A DNA stretch of 23,315 nucleotides from Patescibacteria group bacterium (GTDB lineage: Bacteria; Patescibacteriota; Minisyncoccia; Minisyncoccales; PEYH01), in the NCBI GenBank assembly GCA_018901715.1, contig JAHIEL010000045.1, forward strand, positions 1-23,315. Direction: 5' to 3'. This document shows, piece by piece, positions 1-6,361 of the stretch. Position 1 is the stretch's first letter. Every line of letters starts with the position of its first letter. A program made the translations under genes and the position numbers. The notes under the pieces were generated by a model. The model ran no database searches. It saw only the letters and a program-made list of their open reading frames with translations, and was not told the DNA's origin.

Positions 1-1
1 A

Positions 2-778
2 AATCCATATTCTGATTCAAGAATTTTACATATTGCAGAAGATAAAGAGATTAAAAAGATATTAGTTGGAATTGATGTAGATCCGGCAGAGCTTTTAATA
101 GCAAAACAATTAGGAGTTGATTTAGTTATTTCTCATCATCCTTTGGGCAAGGCACTGGCTACCCTACACGAAGTTATGGAATTGCAGGCAGATGTTTTGA
201 ATAATTATGGTGTGCCCATAAACATTGCAGAAAAATTAATGAAAGAAAAAATTTCAGAAGTTGCTAGGGGGCTGAATAAAACAAATTATCAAAGAACTAT
301 AGATTCTGCCAAACTTTTGAACATTAATTTAATTTGTTTGCATACGGTCTGTGATAACTTAGCAGCTAATTTTCTTAAAAAAGAAATTGAGGATAAACAG
401 CCAGAAATTTTAGGAGATATAATTGAAATTTTGGAAAATATTGAAGAATATAAAATAGCTAAAGAAAATGGAGCTGGGCCAAAGATATTTGTCGGCTCAA
501 AAGAGAATCATTGCGGGAAAATTGCCCTTTCAGAAATTACTGGTGGCACAGAAGGAAGTCCTAAGATATACGAGAAAATGGCTCAAGCAGGCATTGGCAC
601 AATCATTGGAATGCATGTTTCAGAAGACAATAGAAAACAAGCTGAAAGCTCTTTGGTAAATATTGTGGTTGCTGGGCATATGTCCTCTGATTCCTTGGGT
701 GTCAATTTGTTTTTAGATAAACTGGCAGGAATAGAAATTGTTCCCTGCTCTGGGCTAACAAGAGTTATAAGAAATTAA
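2..778 (+). CDS. Nif3-like dinuclear metal centre protein (5' end cut off by the window)
   Basis: The reading frame is open from base 2, so the true start lies upstream and about 258 codons are visible. The visible part begins in the conserved N-terminal half: GIDVDPAELL is followed by SHHPLG (H45-H46 of the visible part), the metal-binding His pair of the Nif3/DUF34 family. Near the C-terminus, AGHMSSDSLG sits where the family has its second metal-binding region. Members form toroidal hexamers with a dinuclear metal site; some are reported to hydrolyse GTP or folates, but the cellular role is uncertain. The TTG at 143 is not the start, because conserved sequence precedes it. A strong terminator follows at 799-829, so the gene ends its transcription unit. 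Family assignment is firm; function is not. Confidence 0.9.
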   Translation, partial: NPYSDSRILHIAEDKEIKKILVGIDVDPAELLIAKQLGVDLVISHHPLGKALATLHEVMELQADVLNNYGVPINIAEKLMKEKISEVARGLNKTNYQRTIDSAKLLNINLICLHTVCDNLAANFLKKEIEDKQPEILGDIIEILENIEEYKIAKENGAGPKIFVGSKENHCGKIALSEITGGTEGSPKIYEKMAQAGIGTIIGMHVSEDNRKQAESSLVNIVVAGHMSSDSLGVNLFLDKLAGIEIVPCSGLTRVIRN

Positions 779-798
779 AAATTTTAAGCATTTTATCC

Positions 799-829
799 AA
801 AATCCCGCTATGGCGGGATTTTAGTTTTT
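799..829 (+). terminator. Rho-independent terminator after the Nif3 gene (repeat copy 1)
   Basis: A perfect 10-bp stem (799-808 with 813-822) with loop TATG is followed by AGTTTTTCT. It lies 20 bp after the Nif3 stop codon. The same hairpin with the same flank recurs at 4349-4379 as part of the 155-bp direct repeat. Confidence 0.85.
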
Positions 830-845
830 CTGTTAAGATAATTTA

Positions 846-953
846 ATGAAAAAAGAATTTAACAAAAAAAAGTTTGAGAACAAGAAGTCGGCATTTAGGA
901 CTCCGTCAAGGTTTATTGCTAAAAAATGTCATCAAATAAGAAAAAAAGGATAA
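846..953 (+). CDS. Tiny basic ORF inside the direct repeat (35 aa), possible peptide
   Basis: ATG at 846, TAA at 951-953. The product begins MKKEFNKKKF and ends CHQIRKKG. It is very Lys/Arg-rich, has a single Cys and shows no signal or membrane segment. The second copy (4396-4503) encodes the same peptide with one Ser-to-Pro change at residue 15. Its last 28 bases overlap the start of the next small ORF. I do not recognise it. Preservation of the frame in both copies supports coding, but the DNA is so similar overall that recent duplication or gene conversion explains this equally well. Confidence 0.35.
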   Translation: MKKEFNKKKFENKKSAFRTPSRFIAKKCHQIRKKG

Positions 954-1075
954 ATATACTTGGCGTTTTAATTTTGGAAATAATAATTTTCTGCGTAATT
1001 CTGTGTTTAGGATTATATTCAGCCATTGAGGCAAAAAAGATTATAGCTGAAGAGAATTTTGAAATTCCTATTTGA
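926..1075 (+). CDS. Small single-span membrane protein (49 aa), overlapping the ORFs on both sides
   Basis: ATG at 926, TGA at 1073-1075. The product has a basic start (MSSNKKKRIN), one strongly hydrophobic stretch (about residues 11-31, e.g. LGVLILEIIIFCVILCLGLY) and a charged tail. This suits a small inner-membrane protein with its N-terminus inside. It overlaps the 35-aa ORF by 28 bases and stops 13 bases before the ATG of the first methyltransferase, so it could be the first gene of the cassette. In the second repeat copy the same frame (from 4476) breaks after 18 codons, apparently through loss of one A in GAAATAATA. That suggests copy 1 is the intact version. Function unknown. Confidence 0.45.
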   Translation: MSSNKKKRINILGVLILEIIIFCVILCLGLYSAIEAKKIIAEENFEIPI

Positions 1076-1088
1076 GCAAAATTCATAT

Positions 1089-1667
1089 ATGTCTAATTTT
1101 TTCAATCGGGTCGGACCGTATTACAATATTATTCCTGTTTTGTTAAGGAGTAATTATTCTTTTATTGGGAAAGAAATGGTTCTTAACAAAGGCGAGAAAG
1201 TTTTAGATGTTGGGGGCGGCACAGGGAAGGTAGCTAAAGAAATAGTAGATTTATTCGATGCAGAGGTAACGATTCTGGATTCCTGCGAATCTATGCTTAA
1301 GAGAGTGAAAAATCATCCTTGTATTAATATCATTCGTGGAGACATAGAGAAAAATGCTCTCAAAGATAAATCTTTTGATGTTATTCTTTGCATAGACACC
1401 TTACACCATTTGTCTAATCCAAAATTAGGTCTTGAGCAGATGTATCGCATTCTTAAACCTGGTGGTACAATTTTTATTCAAGATTTTGACATCACAAAAA
1501 TTCGGACCAGGATTTTAAATTTCATAGAAGAATATTTCTTAGGCGAACCAGCTAATTTCTATTCTCCGCAAGAATTAGGCAAGTTATTAAAAGGAGTGGG
1601 CTTTAACGGTTCTTCCAAACCTATTTTATGTATACAGTATTTTTATATTGGTAAAAAGTATGAATAA
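1089..1667 (+). CDS. Class I SAM-dependent methyltransferase (UbiE/Methyltransf_11-like)
   Basis: A 192-residue Rossmann-fold methyltransferase. Motif I is VLDVGGGTGK (38-47), the acidic ribose-binding residue follows in TILD (D64), RGDIEK gives motif II (83-88) and FDVILCIDTLHHL (96-108) gives motif III. RILKPGGTIFIQDFD matches the post-motif region of UbiE-type enzymes. The N-terminus (FFNRVGPYYNIIP) resembles the start of small-molecule or quinone methyltransferases. I prefer ATG 1089, because the upstream in-frame TTG at 1059 would overlap the previous small ORF and add ten poorly conserved residues. The stop overlaps the ATG of the next gene by 8 bases, so translation is probably coupled. 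The substrate cannot be read from the sequence. The neighbours (a second methyltransferase and a radical SAM enzyme) point to a shared biosynthetic or modification pathway. Confidence 0.85.
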   Translation: MSNFFNRVGPYYNIIPVLLRSNYSFIGKEMVLNKGEKVLDVGGGTGKVAKEIVDLFDAEVTILDSCESMLKRVKNHPCINIIRGDIEKNALKDKSFDVILCIDTLHHLSNPKLGLEQMYRILKPGGTIFIQDFDITKIRTRILNFIEEYFLGEPANFYSPQELGKLLKGVGFNGSSKPILCIQYFYIGKKYE

Positions 1668-2529
1668 GCTTTATTCCTTAATTAAGCTGTTAATAAGATT
1701 TATTCAGTTATTGGTTTGTGGTAGATTAGTTCGTTTAAAGGATATCAGGCAAACCTATGATGACATCAGTGGAAGTTATAATGAATTGTTTCTTGAGAAG
1801 ATGGGAAAGCATACTGTTGAGCTCGTCCAAGAACTAGAAGCAGTTGGCCATTCTAAGATTTTAGACTTAGGGAGTGGGACTGGCTATTTCTATGAATATT
1901 TGAGAGAGAGTTGTCCCGAATGTCGGATTACAGCAATAGATTTTTCGCCAAAAATGATGAAGTTTGCTAAAGCATCAGCAGTCAATGGAAAGGGGATATT
2001 TATTTGCGGCGAGATGCTTGGAGAGATAAATAAACTACCAGCAGATAGTTATGATATTGTCGTATGTGCATGGTCGCTAGGATATACATATCCTAGAAAA
2101 CTATTAAGACAAGCGTATAGGGTATTAAAGAAAAATGGAAGGATTGGAATAATTATTAATACCAGAAACAGTATTCCTGAAGCGAGAAAGCTTTTCTGGA
2201 AGACCTTGTTTAAATATCCTCATAAGATGCAAAAGATTATGTTTGAATTGTCCTGGCCCAGAAATAAAGATGATTTGTCTCGATTGTTAGCTAAATCAGG
2301 CTTTAAAAATACTCGGAACTGGCACAAAGAAGAACCTTTTGTTTTTATAAATGGAGCAGATGCTGTCAATTGGATTTTTAATACTGGCGCCTTAGCTGGT
2401 TATGATCAGATTCTAGATATAAAGAATGATATTGAATTGTTCAATTATTTCGTTAAGAATTGGGAGAGTGATTCTTCGGACAATATAGTAATTACTCATA
2501 AATTTGTAGCAGCAATAGCAAAAAAATGA
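1660..2529 (+). CDS. Second SAM-dependent methyltransferase, membrane-proximal N-terminus
   Basis: A 289-residue methyltransferase. KILDLGSGTGYF (66-77) is motif I, TAIDFSPKMM (91-100) the acidic strand, and YDIVVCAWSLGY (131-142) motif III. The first 25 residues (LIKLLIRFIQLLVCGRLVRL) form a hydrophobic, positively charged segment that could lie on or in the membrane. The ~115 residues after the core are long and probably form a substrate-recognition domain. ATG 1660 overlaps the previous stop by 8 bases, and the gene ends in an ATGA overlap with the radical SAM gene, so these three genes are surely one transcript. An in-frame TTG at 1648 is a less likely start. It is clearly different from the first methyltransferase, so two different methylations are plausible. 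Substrate unknown. Confidence 0.85.
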   Translation: MNKLYSLIKLLIRFIQLLVCGRLVRLKDIRQTYDDISGSYNELFLEKMGKHTVELVQELEAVGHSKILDLGSGTGYFYEYLRESCPECRITAIDFSPKMMKFAKASAVNGKGIFICGEMLGEINKLPADSYDIVVCAWSLGYTYPRKLLRQAYRVLKKNGRIGIIINTRNSIPEARKLFWKTLFKYPHKMQKIMFELSWPRNKDDLSRLLAKSGFKNTRNWHKEEPFVFINGADAVNWIFNTGALAGYDQILDIKNDIELFNYFVKNWESDSSDNIVITHKFVAAIAKK

Positions 2530-3803
2530 ATATTAGAAAACTTTGGATTTTTATCCAAATATTATTTAATAAAAAAGCTCGTAATAGCATTTGGAGAATC
2601 CATAAGAGAATGGGCTCAGATGACAGTTATTCGGCAGATAGAGCCAGCAGATCCTTGTGGAGTTTCTTGTGTCATGAAAGGATAATTAGATTTAGTAATG
2701 TCTATGTAGTTAACTCATTTTTTCCTCCTTTTCCAGGGAAAGCATTTGAGCAGATTTTTAATGGCACCTCTCATATGGATAAAGAGCTTTTCAAAAATTA
2801 TAAGATTGGGAAAAAGGTGGCTCCGCTTTCCTGTTATATCGCTGCCACCAACTCTTGCCCCTATCATTGCTGGCATTGTTCAGCAGCTGATCGCAAACTG
2901 AACGATAATATGTCAACAGGAGCATTAAAGAGTTTAATCAGAGATTTGCAAGACATGGGCACAGCAATCATTGGTTTTACAGGAGGGGAACCTCTTCTGA
3001 GAAATGATTTAGTAGAGATTATTTCTTCAATCGACGATAGGTCTGTTTCTTTAGTGTTTTCATCTGGTTATGATTTAACAAATAAAAAAGCACAAGAACT
3101 CAAAAAAGCAGGTCTTTTTGGTTTTGCTGTAAGCATTGATCATTATGATCCAGACGAACATGATAAAATCAGAGGATACAAAGGTGCTTTTGATAAAGCG
3201 ATTGAAGCTGTTAAGGCCTCTCTTGGTGCAGGGCTTTTTACTATAATACAAACAGTAGCTACGAAAGGTTTGCTGAATACAGGAGGCATCTGGAAGATAA
3301 TTGATTTGGGCAAATCATTGGGAGTACATGAAATCAGAATTATGGAGCCGATTAAAAGCGGTAAGTTAATTGGAGAGAAAGGTGTTTTTCTTAATGATGA
3401 CGAGAGAAAGCAGCTTATTTCCATTCACAAAAAAGGCAATAAGATAAGAGGATATCCCATTATTACTACTTTTGCTCATTTTGAAAGCCCAGATCAGTTT
3501 GGCTGTGGGGCAGGCGTTCATCATTCGTATATTGATGCTTCGGGCAATCTATATCCATGCGATTTTGTGCCTATGAGTTTTGGCAATATTAAGGAAGAAA
3601 GCATAAAAAGTTTATGGTCCAAGATGAACAAGGCTATGGGCGGGCGCCCGAAATTAAATTGCTTTATGCAGCAATATTCTAATAGAATAAAAGAAGTTTC
3701 TGATGGTTCATTTCCCCTAAGCCCCGAAGTTTCACAGAAGATTTGTAAAAATTGTATTGCAGATAAAGGTCGGTTGCCTAAGTTTTTTGAAATAATGAAT
3801 TAA
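2526..3803 (+). CDS. Radical SAM enzyme with SPASM/twitch-like C-terminus
   Basis: A 425-residue protein. The CxxxCxxC motif is C111-PYH-C115-WH-C118, which binds the radical 4Fe-4S cluster. GGEP at 153-156 is the SAM-binding motif, and SIDHYDPDEHDKIRG (203-217) matches the usual region in this superfamily. A SPASM/twitch-like half follows: C327-GAG...G340-NLYP-C345 (the Cx12Gx4C spacing), then C379 and C407-KN-C410, consistent with at least one auxiliary Fe-S cluster. The first ~100 residues precede the TIM barrel and start with a hydrophobic-basic stretch (LWIFIQILFNKK), like the neighbouring methyltransferase. ATG 2526 overlaps the upstream stop as ATGA. Relatives include peptide-modifying enzymes and heme or lipid-tailoring enzymes. 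The pattern does not decide which, and no clear precursor peptide gene is present apart from the tiny repeat-encoded ORFs. Confidence 0.88.
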   Translation: MNIRKLWIFIQILFNKKARNSIWRIHKRMGSDDSYSADRASRSLWSFLCHERIIRFSNVYVVNSFFPPFPGKAFEQIFNGTSHMDKELFKNYKIGKKVAPLSCYIAATNSCPYHCWHCSAADRKLNDNMSTGALKSLIRDLQDMGTAIIGFTGGEPLLRNDLVEIISSIDDRSVSLVFSSGYDLTNKKAQELKKAGLFGFAVSIDHYDPDEHDKIRGYKGAFDKAIEAVKASLGAGLFTIIQTVATKGLLNTGGIWKIIDLGKSLGVHEIRIMEPIKSGKLIGEKGVFLNDDERKQLISIHKKGNKIRGYPIITTFAHFESPDQFGCGAGVHHSYIDASGNLYPCDFVPMSFGNIKEESIKSLWSKMNKAMGGRPKLNCFMQQYSNRIKEVSDGSFPLSPEVSQKICKNCIADKGRLPKFFEIMN

Positions 3804-3815
3804 ATAATAAAGAAT

Positions 3816-4331
3816 ATGGCAGAAAAAGTAAAAACAATGCCCTACGAAGAGGCGTGGAGAAAAGCTCAAGAAGATTATTTGATTGCTGTTGGCTGTCTCT
3901 ATAATCACTTATTAGAGGAATATGGAGAGGAGGCGTTAGTTAAATATCTAGAAGAGATTGAAGTAGACAGATTTAGAAAATATTTTAATGAGACTATTTC
4001 TGGAATGGCCAAGGCCTTTGCAAAACTAGCACCAGGGAAGGCCTTTGAAGAGAAAATGAAATCAATTGGTTATGAATTTCAGTTTTTCTTAGGAGTGAAC
4101 AATATAGAGATGGAAGAACTAGGTCAAGAAATGGCTGTGGCCCGACTTGTTGAATGTCCTTATCAGAAAGCGATTGAGAATTCTCCAGCTGATATGGGGC
4201 TTAATAGAGATTTGTACTGTAAATATCAATGTGGCCGTTATATCAGGAAGCTTTGTGAAGATGTTTTAGGATTTTCTATTGAATTTGATCCGCAAGAGCA
4301 AGGGTGCATTTACAGGGTTACAAGGAACTAA
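3816..4331 (+). CDS. Small Cys-containing protein, probably L-2-amino-thiazoline-4-carboxylate hydrolase-like family
   Basis: 171 residues, mostly predicted helical. The second half carries C114-PY, C135-KYQ-C139, C147 and C164. A CPY followed about 20 residues later by CxxxC resembles my memory of the ATC-hydrolase-like family (Pfam PF14196), whose members often sit beside methyltransferases and radical SAM enzymes and are mostly of unknown function. The assignment is by pattern only. The gene starts 12 bases after the radical SAM stop and is followed at once by the terminator in repeat copy 2, so it is the last gene of the cassette. It could supply a metal or Fe-S site or handle a sulfur-containing intermediate; this is inference. 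Confidence 0.5.
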   Translation: MAEKVKTMPYEEAWRKAQEDYLIAVGCLYNHLLEEYGEEALVKYLEEIEVDRFRKYFNETISGMAKAFAKLAPGKAFEEKMKSIGYEFQFFLGVNNIEMEELGQEMAVARLVECPYQKAIENSPADMGLNRDLYCKYQCGRYIRKLCEDVLGFSIEFDPQEQGCIYRVTRN

Positions 4332-4348
4332 TATCTGAAACCAAAACC

Positions 4349-4379
4349 AAAATCCCGCTATGGCGGGATTTTAGTTTTT
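4349..4379 (+). terminator. Rho-independent terminator closing the cassette (repeat copy 2)
   Basis: The same 10-bp stem (4349-4358 with 4363-4372), TATG loop and T-rich tail as at 799-829. It lies 17 bp beyond the stop of the last cassette gene. Confidence 0.85.
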
Positions 4380-4395
4380 CTGTTAAGATAATTTA

Positions 4396-4503
4396 ATGAA
4401 AAAAGAATTTAACAAAAAAAAGTTTGAGAACAAGAAGCCGGCATTTAGGACTCCGTCAAGGTTTATTGCTAAAAAATGTCATCAAATAAGAAAAAAAGGA
4501 TAA
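4396..4503 (+). CDS. Second copy of the tiny basic 35-aa ORF
   Basis: ATG 4396, TAA 4501-4503. It is identical to the ORF at 846-953 except for Pro at residue 15 in place of Ser. It is unrecognised, and it could be a peptide or simply a by-product of a conserved repeat. Confidence 0.3.
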   Translation: MKKEFNKKKFENKKPAFRTPSRFIAKKCHQIRKKG

Positions 4504-4580
4504 ACATAGTCGGGTTTTTAATCTTAGAATAATAAAAAATAAATTTCTGTCCTGTATTTAATCGTTTTGCTTCTGATAAC
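4476..4580 (+). pseudogene. Decayed second copy of the 49-aa membrane ORF
   Basis: It begins like the ORF at 926 (MSSNKKKRIN) but reaches a stop after 18 codons (GAATAA at about 4528-4533), where copy 1 reads GAAATAATA. One deleted A would explain this. The following bases keep only loose resemblance to copy 1, so this looks like a relic. The 3' limit is approximate. Confidence 0.35.
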
Positions 4581-4609
4581 TTGACATATAACAATTCAAT
4601 TATTTTAAA
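4581..4609 (+). promoter_or_regulatory. Promoter for the HUMPS-family gene
   Basis: TTGACA (4581-4586), a 17-bp spacer, then TTTAAA (4604-4609). The start ATG at 4613 falls almost on the expected transcription start, so the mRNA would be leaderless or nearly so. The -35 is perfect and the -10 is weak (4 of 6). Confidence 0.5.
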
Positions 4610-4612
4610 ACT

Positions 4613-5383
4613 ATGTTAGATAAAAAAAAGAAATATTTGCAGATTGCTTTAAATAGCACTGTCTCTGAGGCAGAAAAAATAATTTCTCAAATTCCCTTAA
4701 ACGAGAGAATAATAATAGAAGCTGGAACTCCTTTGATTAAAGCATACGGGGCAGATGCTATCATTGCTATTAGAGACGCTTGGCATAGGAGAGTGTTCGG
4801 AATAACTCCTGTTCCTTTTCAGCTATCGCCCTTAGTAAAAGCGATTTATAAAGGAATTGAAGATAAAAGAAACAAGCAAAAAGCAGAAAAACAAGACATC
4901 CCCTTGTCTCCGTATATTGTTGCTGATTTAAAATGTATGGACAGGGGATTTAGAGAGGTTGAAATTTCAAAAAACAGCGGAGCAAGCGCGGCCACTGTTT
5001 TAGGTCATGCCCCTATTGAAACAATTGATGCTTTTATTGCACATTGCAAAGAGCTTGGGGTGGATTCAATGATTGATATGATGAATGTTGAGTTTCCTTT
5101 GGGAATTTTAAGGGAATTAAAAGAACTCCCTAAAGTTGTCATACTCCATAGAGGAGTTGATGAACAGGACTATAACAAAGAAAAACAGATTCCATATCAC
5201 GAAATCCAAAGGATTAAGACCCAATATGATATTATGATTGCCGTAGCAGGAGGGGATACAATAAGCGAAGTTCAGACAGCAATGTTTAATGATGTAGATA
5301 TTGCAATTTTATGGAGAGATTTTTATCAAAGTAGTGCGGAAACAGTTAAACTAATCGAGCAGTTTTTAAAAGAAATTCGGTAG
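4613..5383 (+). CDS. HUMPS-family protein (3-hexulose-6-phosphate synthase / OMP decarboxylase-like)
   Basis: A 256-residue TIM-barrel protein of the orotidine-5'-phosphate decarboxylase superfamily. IEAGTPLIKAYG (35-46) matches the HPS first-strand motif, VADLKCMDRG (103-112) gives the catalytic D105-K107-D110 cluster, and IAVAGGD (209-215) is the phosphate-binding end. HPS joins formaldehyde and ribulose-5-phosphate, or runs in reverse; in archaea the reverse ribulose-monophosphate pathway supplies pentoses. A ~40-residue Lys-rich segment (about 58-98) lies between the second strand and the DLK strand, where typical HPS has a short loop. The gene has its own promoter-like sequence and a terminator. 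No Fae or isomerase partner is visible, so the exact reaction is open (HPS, OMPDC-like or another member). Confidence 0.75.
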   Translation: MLDKKKKYLQIALNSTVSEAEKIISQIPLNERIIIEAGTPLIKAYGADAIIAIRDAWHRRVFGITPVPFQLSPLVKAIYKGIEDKRNKQKAEKQDIPLSPYIVADLKCMDRGFREVEISKNSGASAATVLGHAPIETIDAFIAHCKELGVDSMIDMMNVEFPLGILRELKELPKVVILHRGVDEQDYNKEKQIPYHEIQRIKTQYDIMIAVAGGDTISEVQTAMFNDVDIAILWRDFYQSSAETVKLIEQFLKEIR

Positions 5384-5401
5384 TAGATTAAATGACTTAA
5401 T

Positions 5402-5432
5402 AACCAAAAAGCCCTTAAAGGGCTTTTTGGTT
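5402..5432. terminator. Bidirectional terminator between HUMPS gene and stomatin-like gene
   Basis: AACCAAAAAGCCC pairs with GGGCTTTTTGGTT around a TTAAA loop. There are A and T tracts on both sides and convergent genes ending at 5383 (+) and 5445 (-). Confidence 0.85.
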
Positions 5433-5444
5433 ATTGATTGTTAT

Positions 5445-6194
5445 TTATTCTCCTTTTGTGAGCCTTCTAAATCCTTCTAATATCTCTATAGGCAACGCAA
5501 AGATTACGGTCTTTGATGGATCTGGTTGCAGATTATCAATAGTTTCCAAAGTTCTTAGAGCAAGACCTCCTTTAGCAGAAGCCAGAAGTTCTGCAGCGTT
5601 TCTTAGATTTTCAGCAGCAGCTACTTCGCCCTCAGACCTTATAATAATAGCTCGTTTTTCTCTTTCTGCCTCTGCTTGAGCAGCCATAGTTCTCTTCATC
5701 CCAGCAGGTAGTTCTATGTCCTGCATTTTTATTGCTGTGACATCAATTCCCCAAGGGTCTGTTTCTGTATCAACCATTTGTTTAATCTCCATTGATACCT
5801 TCTCTCTTTCAATAAGCAATGTGTCTAATTCAACGCCACCAATAATATCTCTTAAAGCAGCTAAGGCATATTGAGAAACAGCATAGCGATAATCTTCTAC
5901 CTCTAAGACAGCTGCTTCTGGTTTTTGAACTCTAAAATAGACAACAGCATTTACGCCTACTGGAACATTATCTTTGGTAATTGCCTCTTGTCTTGGCACA
6001 TCAACTGTTGTGATTCTTAAGTCAACTATTATCATCCTTTGAACTAAAGGGAAAACCCAGCGGAAACCAGGGGATTTAGTTGATGTGTATTTACCGAAAG
6101 TTAGAATTACGCCCCTTTGATATTGGTCTATAATTCTAATTCCAGAAAGGAACAAGAAAAATAATATTGCGATTGTTGTATATATTCCAAGCAT
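5445..6194 (-). CDS. SPFH/Band 7 (stomatin-like, slipin) membrane protein
   Basis: 249 residues. One N-terminal membrane segment (about 2-20, IYTTIAILFFLFLSGI) is followed by IIDQYQRGVILTFGKY and PGFRWVFPLVQRM, the classic slipin start. The SPFH domain spans about 20-190 with IEREKVSMEIKQMVD and DPWGIDVTAIKMQDIELP. A helical oligomerisation part follows (AQAEAEREKRAIIIRSEGE, AAENLRNAAELL), and the hydrophobic C-terminus PIEILEGF resembles other prokaryotic slipins. Such proteins form membrane-associated rings and are usually paired with an NfeD protease-like partner; none is present here, and the only close neighbour is Elp3. TATAAT on the minus strand at 6212-6207 leaves only a ~6-nt leader before the ATG. 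Confidence 0.92.
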   Translation of the reverse strand: MLGIYTTIAILFFLFLSGIRIIDQYQRGVILTFGKYTSTKSPGFRWVFPLVQRMIIVDLRITTVDVPRQEAITKDNVPVGVNAVVYFRVQKPEAAVLEVEDYRYAVSQYALAALRDIIGGVELDTLLIEREKVSMEIKQMVDTETDPWGIDVTAIKMQDIELPAGMKRTMAAQAEAEREKRAIIIRSEGEVAAAENLRNAAELLASAKGGLALRTLETIDNLQPDPSKTVIFALPIEILEGFRRLTKGE

Positions 6195-6208
6195 ATTTTT
6201 TATTTAAT

Positions 6209-6351
6209 TATAATTGGATTACATTAATTTAAACAAATATTATGATAAATTCAATTTCAAGGTTCTGCCGTAGGCAGGTTCTTAGACAATGGCTTTTTGA
6301 GCGGAGCGAGGAAAACATTCAAGGTTCTGCGAGCGAAGCGAGCAGGTTCTT
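6209..6351 (+). repeat. Structured intergenic repeat, copy A (GCGAAGC hairpin family)
   Basis: Shares its layout and most bases with 15492-15631: a start TATAATT..ATTACATTAA, then CAAGGTTCT-hairpin-AGGTTCTTAGACAATGGC, a middle hairpin ending GAGGAAAACATT, and a final hairpin between CAAGGTTCT and AGGTTCTTA. Hairpins seen are CTGCC-GTA-GGCAG (6265-6277) and CTGC...GCAG (6327-6345) around GAGCGAAGCGA. It lies between the two minus-strand genes Elp3 and the stomatin-like gene. Confidence 0.8.
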
Positions 6352-6361
6352 ATTTAATTAT

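Larger units (their letters stand above)
797..958 (+). repeat. Direct repeat copy 1 (upstream edge of the radical SAM cassette)
   Basis: Positions 797-958 match 4347-4508 at a constant offset of 3,550 bp. I see only two substitutions, at 888 (t, against c at 4438) and 955 (t, against c at 4505). The identity covers the terminator and a complete 35-codon ORF, then fades into weaker similarity that continues for some tens of bases. No transposase or terminal inverted repeat is seen. The two copies bracket exactly the four-gene cassette. Confidence 0.9.
4347..4508 (+). repeat. Direct repeat copy 2 (downstream edge of the radical SAM cassette)
   Basis: Matches 797-958 at an offset of 3,550 bp with two visible substitutions. 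It contains the same terminator hairpin, 16 bp after the cassette's last stop, and the 35-aa ORF. Recombination between the copies would excise the whole 3,550-bp segment and leave one copy between the Nif3 and HUMPS genes. Confidence 0.9.

Noticed and set aside
797..4508. Insertion sequence or integron-like element bounded by the repeats
   Set aside because: No transposase, integrase, terminal inverted repeats or target-site duplication were seen; only the direct repeats support mobility.
5434..5679. Plus-strand ORF opposite the stomatin-like gene
   Set aside because: It is antisense to a strongly conserved SPFH protein and has no features of its own.
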